Positions 57,973 to 64,000 of a stretch of DNA of 64,000 nt are shown one piece after another. Within the stretch, counting starts at the first letter, position 1; each line of letters begins with the position of its first letter. The DNA is taken from positions 46,077-110,076 of the forward strand of contig CAWEMO010000008.1 in NCBI GenBank assembly GCA_963810195.1. The letters run 5' to 3'. The translations under genes were made by a program, and so were the position numbers. The DNA is from Chersky-840 sp963810195. Lineage in GTDB: Bacteria > Actinomycetota > Acidimicrobiia > Acidimicrobiales > UBA8190. The notes under the pieces were generated by a model. That model was given only the letters and a program-made list of their open reading frames with translations. It ran no database searches and had not been told where the DNA came from.

Positions 57973-59906
57973 GCCTCGCCCGGGGTCTCGCGCCGGAACA
58001 GCACCACCGCCAGGGGCGGCGCGGTGATGTTCACGGTGTAGGGCCGGCCGTGCCAGGAAACGGGCTGAGCCTCGACCCCGCCGAGGTTCCCGAGGCCGCT
58101 GCCTCCATAGGCGGTGGCGTCGCTGTTGAGAATCTCCCGCCAGAACCCGGCCTCGGGCGCCCCGAGTACCAGGTTGTGCCGGGGCACCGGAGTGAAGTTG
58201 CAGACGACCAGGACCACATCACCGTGCTTGGAGCGCCGGAGGAAGCTCAAGGTCGACTGACCGGCGTCGTCGGCCTTGACCCATTCGAAGCCCGACGGGT
58301 CGGCATCGAGCTCGTGAAGTGCGGGCTCCTTCCTGTACAGGCGGTTCAGGTCGGTGACCCAATGGAGGAGTCCGACATGGGGAGCGTGGTCCAAGAGGTG
58401 CCAATCGAGGGAATGCTCGTGGCTCCACTCCTGCCACTGGCCCAGCTCGTCGCCCATGAAGAGGAGCTTCTTCCCGGGCTGCACGTACTGGTAGCCGTAG
58501 AGGAGCCGGAGGTTGGCGAACTTCTGCCAATCGTTGCCGGGCATGGCGCCGAGTAGGGACCCCTTGCCGTGGACCACCTCGTCGTGGGACAGGGGCAGGA
58601 CGTAGTTCTCCGTAAAGGCGTAGAGGCCCCGGAAGGTCAGCTGGTCGTGGTGGTGGCTGCGATGGACGGGATCGCGCCGGAAGTAGGCCAGGGTGTCGTG
58701 CATCCAGCCCATGTCCCACTTGTAGCCGAAGCCGAGCCCGCCGGCGTCGGTGGGTCGGGACACCCCAGGCCAGGCTGTCGACTCCTCGGCCATGGTCTGG
58801 ACGTCGGGATGGGCGCCGTAGACCCCGATGTTGAGCTGGCGGAGGAACTCGATGGCCTCGAGGTTCTCCCGGCCCCCCGAGCGGTTGGGGACCCACTCCC
58901 CGGCCTCCCGCGAGTAGTCGAGATAGAGCATGGAGGCCACAGCGTCGACCCGGAGCCCGTCGGCGTGGTAGGTCGAAAGCCAGTGCTCGGCCGAGGAGAG
59001 CAGGAAGCTCCGGACCTCGTTGCGGCCGTAGTTGAAGATGTAGCTGTTCCAGTCGGGATGGATCCCCTGGCGGGGATCGGCGTGCTCGTAGAGGTGGGTG
59101 CCGTCGAACTCGCCGAGGGCGAAGGCGTCGGTGGGGAAATGGGAGGGGACCCAGTCGAGGAGCACCCCAATACCGGCCTGGTGGAGCTGGTCGATCAGCG
59201 CCATGAGACCCTGCGGTGTGCCGTAGCGGGCCGTGGGCGCGAAGTAGCCGGTGGTCTGGTACCCCCAGCTGCCGTAGAAGGGGTGCTCCATGACGGGGAG
59301 GAGCTCGACATGGGTGAAACCGGTTTCGAGCGCGTGGCGGACGAGAACGGGGGCGAGCTGCTCATAGCTGAGGACCTTCCCGGGGTCGTCCGGGGAGCGC
59401 CTCCAGGAGCCGAGGTGGACCTCGTAGATGGAGATGGGGGCGTCGAGGGCGCTGCGCCCGCCCCGGGTGGCCATCCAGTCCCCGTCGCCCCAGTCGTAGC
59501 TGAGGTCCCAGACCATCGAGCCGGTCCGGGGGGGGCACTCGGAGGCGGAGGCGTAGGGGTCGGCCTTCTCGAGCACCTCTCCGCGGGCGGTAGTGATGGC
59601 GTATTTGTAGATGTGGCCGGGAGCCGCTGCGGGGACGACGCCGGCCCAGATCCCCGAGGAGGCCCGGGGGCCGAGGGGGTGGGCGGCGTGGTCCCAACCG
59701 TTGAAGTCCCCGATGACGTTGACGGCCCGGGCGCTCGGAGCCCACACCGCGAAGGCTGTCCCGTCCGGGCCGAGGGGGTGGGCGCCGAGTTTGGCGGCCA
59801 GCCCCCGATGGGTCCCCTCGTTGAAGAGGTAGATGTCGTTGTCGGAGAGTACCCAGAGCGCGCCGGTGGTGGACTCGGACGCACGTCTCCGCGGCGTGGC
59901 GGTCAT
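57969..59906 (-). CDS. glgB: 1,4-alpha-glucan branching enzyme GlgB
   Basis: A 645-residue GH13 branching enzyme. N-terminal CBM48 (~20-110), then the barrel: LLDWVPSHFPTDAFALGEFD, GLRVDAVASMLYLDYSREAG (nucleophile Asp ~321), QTMAEESTAWPGVSRPTDAG (Glu ~374), LPLSHDEVVHGKGSLLGAMP (stabilising Asp ~440). It cuts alpha-1,4 chains and re-attaches them as alpha-1,6 branches. The start ATG 59906 is 22 bp after malQ. The short N1 module is of the type seen in actinobacteria. Product: branched alpha-glucan. Confidence 0.95.
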   Translation of the reverse strand: MTATPRRRASESTTGALWVLSDNDIYLFNEGTHRGLAAKLGAHPLGPDGTAFAVWAPSARAVNVIGDFNGWDHAAHPLGPRASSGIWAGVVPAAAPGHIYKYAITTARGEVLEKADPYASASECPPRTGSMVWDLSYDWGDGDWMATRGGRSALDAPISIYEVHLGSWRRSPDDPGKVLSYEQLAPVLVRHALETGFTHVELLPVMEHPFYGSWGYQTTGYFAPTARYGTPQGLMALIDQLHQAGIGVLLDWVPSHFPTDAFALGEFDGTHLYEHADPRQGIHPDWNSYIFNYGRNEVRSFLLSSAEHWLSTYHADGLRVDAVASMLYLDYSREAGEWVPNRSGGRENLEAIEFLRQLNIGVYGAHPDVQTMAEESTAWPGVSRPTDAGGLGFGYKWDMGWMHDTLAYFRRDPVHRSHHHDQLTFRGLYAFTENYVLPLSHDEVVHGKGSLLGAMPGNDWQKFANLRLLYGYQYVQPGKKLLFMGDELGQWQEWSHEHSLDWHLLDHAPHVGLLHWVTDLNRLYRKEPALHELDADPSGFEWVKADDAGQSTLSFLRRSKHGDVVLVVCNFTPVPRHNLVLGAPEAGFWREILNSDATAYGGSGLGNLGGVEAQPVSWHGRPYTVNITAPPLAVVLFRRETPGEA

Positions 59907-59928
59907 CTATGGGGCTCCCATGGGCTCA

Positions 59929-62063
59929 TCATGCTCTCCCTGGCCCGAGGTCCGGCGCGCCCTCGCCACCACCGGGGCCCGGGCTGCGCCGGCGGGCGGC
60001 GTCGACGAGCCGCAGAATGGCCGCCGGGGTGCGGTTTCGGGCCCGGACGTCCTCGGGCCAGCGCCGGGCCCACCGCCGCCGGAAGTTGCCCTCCGCCGGT
60101 CCGGTGCCGGGGCGGTTCTGCGGTTCGCGCTCCAACCAGAGATCCTCGAGGTCGACGAGGACCAGCCGGGCCGGACCTCCGGCGAGGTGGACGAGGATGG
60201 CCCGCAGGGCCCGGCCGGGCGTCGTCGGCCGGCCCGGGGTGGCGGCGACGGCGGCCCGCAGGGCGGCCCGCTCGGCCCGTCCGGCCGCGGCTGCCCCGGG
60301 GTCGAGCACCCCCCGCCGGACCCGGTCGCCGATGTCGAGGCCGGCCCACCACGAGGCGAAGGGGGGAGATCGTGGGTGGCGATCGAGGCCAGGGAGTCCG
60401 GGGGCGGGTCGGGGAGGGGGTCGCCGGCCGTGGCGGCAAACTGCTGGACGTGGGATCGGAGCATCCCGTCGCGGCGCATGGCGGACCGGACGGCCGGGGC
60501 TACGGTGCCCAGGTCCTCCCCCACCACGGCCACGCCGGCCCGGGCGGCCTCGAGGACGGCGATGGCCCGGAGCTCCTCGGACCGGTAGCCGACATAGGCC
60601 CCCTCGGTCGGGGCCATGGCGTTGGGGATCCACCACAGCCGGTGCAGCCCCATCACGTGGTCGATCCGGACCAGGGCGGCGTGGCGGAGGGCGTGGCGAA
60701 GGATGGCGATGGGGTAGCGGTAGCCGTCCTGGCGGACCCGCTCCGGGTGGAGGGGGTTGATGGCCCAGTCCTGGCCGGCGGGTTGGAAGCTGTCGGGGGG
60801 GGCGCCGACGGTGGCGCCGGTGGCGAAGGCGGTGGGATAGAACCAGGGGTCGAAGCCCCCGGGGTGAGTCCCGACGGGGAGGTCTAGGTAGAGCCCGCCC
60901 CGGGCGGCGGCCTCGGCCAGCTGGCCGTCGGCGACCCACTGGGCGTAGCGGTGGTAGCGGACCCGGCGCTCGTCGGCGGCCCCGGCCGGGATCCGGCCGG
61001 AGCGTCTCCCGGGCCATTGCGTCCAGGGCCGACCCAGGGTCTCGGTGGCGGCGCGGAAGCGGGCGTAGACCTCCAGCTCGGGCCGCTGGGCCAGGAAGGT
61101 CCCGAGGGCGTCGCGGCGGGAGCCCGAGGATCCGGCCAGGGCGTCGGCCAGCAGCTCGAGGATCAGGCGCTTGGCCGCCAAGGTTGAGGCGGGGTCGGAC
61201 CGTGGGGCCGAGCGGAGCCGGGCCAGGCGGCGCCGGAAGCCGGACGAGGCGAGCAACCGGCGGGCCTCGGGGGCGATCTCGAGCTCCGGTAGCCGCTCCA
61301 CGTCGACGTAGAGCTCGTTCCAGGCCAGCCGGCTCGCCGGCCGGTACGGGCTGGGCTCCACCACGGCCCCGTCGAGAAAGCAGGCGAACAGTGGGAGAGT
61401 CCCCACGAAGCTCCCCCCGAGCCCGCCCGCCCAGTCGCCGATTTCGGCCAGTTCCCGGTAGCTGGCAACCCCCCAGTCGGTGCTGGTCCGCACGGCGTGG
61501 AGGGGGGCGAAGATCCCCCAGCCTCTGTCGGGCTGGGGGCAGCGCCGAGGGGCGGAGATGACCAGGGCTGAGGTGGCCACGCCGGGGCCCTCCACCTCGA
61601 GGCGGTGGTAGCCCGGCGGCGCGGCGAGGGAGTCGGTGAGCCGGAACCGGTGCCAGGTCACGGCCGACCCGTTGATCCGCCCGGGCTGGGAGGGCCCGTC
61701 GAGGAGCGACCGGAGGGGCCGGCGGTCGACGGAGCCATCCTCGTACCGGAGGGTCAGCTCGACTCGGCCCGGGGAGACGGCCGCGGGGAGGGTGAGGCGG
61801 TGCACGGCCCCGGCGCCGGGCCGGCGGACAAGGACGGGCTCGAGCACCCGGTGGCGGGCCCGGGCGTCGGCTAGCAGCTCGGGGGCCTGGTCGGGATGGC
61901 TGATGGGGACGCCGAGGGCGGCGAGCACCCCGACCAGGGACTCGTCGCCGACCAGGCCCCGGCTGCCTTCCTGGGTCTCATAGGCGGTTTGCACCCCGTG
62001 CCGGCCGGCCAGGGCCCGCAGTGCCCGGCGACCCCGGAGCCGGCCCGGCCCGCCGGCTGTCAC
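59929..62063 (-). pseudogene. malQ: 4-alpha-glucanotransferase MalQ with a homopolymer frameshift
   Basis: From 62063 the frame reads MTAGGPGRLRGRRALRALAG, GVQTAYETQEGSRGLVGDES, and conserved amylomaltase blocks: DWGVASYRELAEIGDWAGGL, GSFVGTLPLFACFLDGAVVEP, PYRPASRLAWNELYVDVERL, ALRHAALVRIDHVMGLHRLW, VGEDLGTVAPAVRSAMRRDG, and ASIATHDLPP. There it shifts near 60366, inside a run of six C (minus strand); the continuation FASWWAGLDIGDRVRRGVLD, PTTPGRALRAILVHLAG, and VLVDLEDLWLEREPQNRPGT lies in another frame and ends at 59929. Joined length ~712, normal for MalQ, which disproportionates maltodextrins. The homopolymer suggests a sequencing error; otherwise the enzyme is inactive. Confidence 0.85.
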
Positions 62064-64000
62064 AGGGCGGTGTCCAGAAGGTCAAGGATCCCCTGGGCGG
62101 GGACACTCACCCAGTCCGGCCGGCTGTTGGCTTCGTAACCCAGTTCGTAGACGGCCTTCTCGAGGAGGTGGAAGCCGAGGAGCGTGGCCAGCTGATCAGG
62201 ATCGGACGGCACGAACGACGCCCCGCCCGCCGTCTCCAGATACGACCGGAGGAACATCCCGGCCACGGTGGTGTACCAGAGGCCGAGGAGGGGGTCGAGG
62301 GCCTCAAGCGCATTCGAGGTGGCCAGGTCGCCGGTCAGTTGAGCGGCGGCGACCCGGGAGGCGTAATGGAAGGACCGGATCATCCCGGCGACGTCCACGA
62401 GGGCGGGCCGCTTCAGGCGGCGCTGGCCGATCGAGCGGGCGGGTTCGCCTTCGAAGTCGATGAGGACGAAGTCCTTCCCGGTCCACAGCACCTGACCCAG
62501 GTGGTAGTCGCCGTGGCAGCGGATCCGCTCGACGGCGACCCTGGTGGTGGTGAGGACCCGGAGCCGTTCGAGAATCTCCTCGGACCGGTCGACCACATCC
62601 TGGACTGCCGGCACGGCGCGTGCCAGCGGCCGGATCTGGCGGACGGTGCGCTTGAGGAGGCTCCGGGCCCCGTGGTACATGGCCTGACGGTCCATGGCGG
62701 TGAGGGACTCGGGAGCAAAGGCGGGGTCACTGCGCTCCGAGGCCAGGGCCAGGTGGAGCTCGGCCGTCCGCCGGCCCAGCAGGGGGGCCCAGATCTCGTG
62801 GGGACCGAGGAGGGGGTGGTGGGGCTCACCGCCGGTGTGCTCGGCGGCGCTCAGGATTCCACGGGGGGGCCGGTGCCGGGTCTCGTCGGGCTCGTGATGG
62901 GCCATGGCCTCCTCGAGCCCGTGGCGGACGGCGTCGACGACGTAGTTCCACCCGTCGCACTCGTTGGCGACGAACTCCTCCACCGTCACTAACGTGGCGG
63001 CGTGCCCCCCCGTCCGATCGGCCCGGTACTCGAGGCTCCCCGCCACCGCCGGGGCGTGGGGGAAGGCGACCCGCTCGGTCAGGAACCGGCCCAGCTCCAC
63101 CCCGGGGTCGAGCCCCGCCTCGACCCGGCGCACCAGCTTCATAATGAGGTGGGTGCCGAAGGCGACTGAGCTATTGGACTGCTCGGCGGCGAGCGGCTGG
63201 GGCTCGAGTTCGGCCGGGAGCTCGGCGTGGAGCCGGCGCAAGCTGGGGGCGGGGAGCCCGACCAGACGTCCCGACCGGCCCGGCAGCTGGCGGCGGCGGC
63301 GGATCACGTCGAGCAGGGCCCGGGTGAAGTCCGGATCCCAGACAGCGTCGTAGAGGATCCCGTCCTCCTCCCCGATCCGCATGACGGCGACGACGGCGTG
63401 GGGGTGGAACCGGACCAGCTCGTCGACCCGGTGCCCGGTGGCATAGGCGAGGGGCAGGAGATAGGTCTCGGGGTGGCCGACGTCGAGCTCCACTTTGACC
63501 AGGACCAGGCGGGACCGGGCCGGGCCGGTGCTGCCCGGCTCTGCGACCGGGACGACGTCGCTCACGACGACGCTCTTGATGTGCCGGGCCTTCTCCCGGA
63601 ACCAGCGTCGGTCGGCGATGTAGGCCGGGAGGATCTCCTCCAGGCGGCGCAGGAACGGCCCGGCCAGGACGCGCTCCCACCGGTCGGCGACCTCGAGGAC
63701 CGGGCGCGGAGCCCAGTCCGCCTCGTCGCGGCCCTCGAGGGAGAACCAGTAGAAGTCGTGAGGACCGAGGGTGACGAGGTAGGGAAGGTCGCCGACGGCG
63801 GGGAACTCGCTGCCGCCGAAGAGCTCGACCGGCACGGTGTTGCGGAACTCGGCGAGGTCGAGCTCAACGGCCTGGGCGTAGCGGGAAAGGTTGACGACCA
63901 CGAGGATCGTCTCGTCCTCGTAGATCCGGAGGAAGGTCAGGACCTTGCGGTTATCGGACGGCAGCAGCTCGAGGGTGCCCCGACCGAAGGCCCGGTAGCG
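62060..64000 (-). CDS. treS: Trehalose synthase-maltokinase fusion (TreS-Mak), 5' cut
   Basis: Partial: the frame runs off the right edge at 64000, so the N-terminal GH13 catalytic part of TreS is outside the window. What is seen begins FGRGTLELLPSDNRKVLTFL, the last part of the TreS C-domain (LVVVNLSRYAQAVELDLAEF, VELFGGSEFP), then ADRRWFREKARHIKSVVVSD, the start of maltokinase (Mak/Pep2), and its kinase core with FGTHLIMKLVRRVEAGLDPG (ATP-site Lys), CHGDYHLGQVLWTGKDFVLI (catalytic loop), DFEGEPARSIGQRRLKRPAL (metal-binding Asp). TreS converts trehalose to maltose; Mak phosphorylates it to maltose-1-phosphate, the GlgE substrate. Its stop overlaps the malQ start by 4 bp. Confidence 0.92.
   Translation of the reverse strand, partial: RYRAFGRGTLELLPSDNRKVLTFLRIYEDETILVVVNLSRYAQAVELDLAEFRNTVPVELFGGSEFPAVGDLPYLVTLGPHDFYWFSLEGRDEADWAPRPVLEVADRWERVLAGPFLRRLEEILPAYIADRRWFREKARHIKSVVVSDVVPVAEPGSTGPARSRLVLVKVELDVGHPETYLLPLAYATGHRVDELVRFHPHAVVAVMRIGEEDGILYDAVWDPDFTRALLDVIRRRRQLPGRSGRLVGLPAPSLRRLHAELPAELEPQPLAAEQSNSSVAFGTHLIMKLVRRVEAGLDPGVELGRFLTERVAFPHAPAVAGSLEYRADRTGGHAATLVTVEEFVANECDGWNYVVDAVRHGLEEAMAHHEPDETRHRPPRGILSAAEHTGGEPHHPLLGPHEIWAPLLGRRTAELHLALASERSDPAFAPESLTAMDRQAMYHGARSLLKRTVRQIRPLARAVPAVQDVVDRSEEILERLRVLTTTRVAVERIRCHGDYHLGQVLWTGKDFVLIDFEGEPARSIGQRRLKRPALVDVAGMIRSFHYASRVAAAQLTGDLATSNALEALDPLLGLWYTTVAGMFLRSYLETAGGASFVPSDPDQLATLLGFHLLEKAVYELGYEANSRPDWVSVPAQGILDLLDTAL

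Noticed and set aside
56122..60887. Very long plus-strand open frames opposite glgX, glgB and malQ (417, 220 and 772 aa)
   Set aside because: They are antisense shadows of high-GC genes: composition is Val/Gly/Glu-rich without domains, while the minus frames carry full catalytic motifs.
1..64000. CRISPR array
   Set aside because: No regularly spaced short repeats were seen; the dispersed repeat copies are few and far apart.

Overview
The window is high-GC DNA with actinobacterial features: a HU protein with a long Lys/Ala-rich tail, DUF1918, DUF2505, DUF2510 and DUF5996 proteins, an F420-type luciferase-like domain, menaquinone genes, a WS/DGAT acyltransferase, and several start codons placed 6-9 nt after a TANNNT -10 box (leaderless-type promoters). 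An acidimicrobial or mycobacterial-relative lineage fits, but I cannot assign a genus from sequence alone.

Layout. 0-12 kb: accessory region of small, mostly hypothetical genes, an orphan branched-chain-type substrate-binding lipoprotein, two decayed integrase tails around a GYD gene, a serine recombinase, an IsdG-like monooxygenase and a DUF2505 protein. 12-15.3 kb: two tyrosine recombinases on either side of a tRNA-Ala(TGC) gene, the boundary of an integrated element. 15.3-21 kb: cupin, DUF5996 (amber-interrupted), ferritin-like, flavodoxin and Nudix genes with long gaps between them. 21-27.3 kb: two tiny genes, a CtpI-like P-type ATPase carrying many frameshifts, and a DyP peroxidase. 27.3-34 kb: DUF2510 and ParA genes, then insertion-sequence debris (IS3 tail joined to a truncated EAL gene, an intact IS30 element with terminal inverted repeats, an IS481-type remnant). 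34-42.5 kb: SRPBCC and SDR genes, a membrane protein, a TPR regulator with a palindrome over its promoter, a cluster of very small genes, a cold-shock protein, a DUF1918 gene and a tRNA-Val relic hit by an IS481 fragment.

42.6-46 kb: divergent menG(ubiE) and an unusual LLM-oxidoreductase::UbiA/MenA fusion, followed by a frameshifted CPBP protease. 46.5-53 kb: lipid block (acyl-CoA synthetase, alpha/beta hydrolase, WS/DGAT, HU, patatin), consistent with neutral-lipid synthesis and turnover. 53-55.8 kb: small genes and remnants. 55.8-64 kb: a tight minus-strand alpha-glucan/trehalose operon in the order treS-mak fusion (cut by the window edge), malQ, glgB, glgX, with 4-bp overlaps at two of the three junctions.

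Cross-cutting points: small protein families recur around the window (three 'MAE..SxxW' proteins, two 'EHxAWLxxPDLDP' proteins, three DUF1918 proteins), a ~34-bp repeat recurs four times, and at least seven genes carry frameshifts or in-frame stops. The malQ shift lies in a C homopolymer, so some of these may be read errors; the many shifts in the P-type ATPase look more like decay. No CRISPR array, rRNA or riboswitch was seen.
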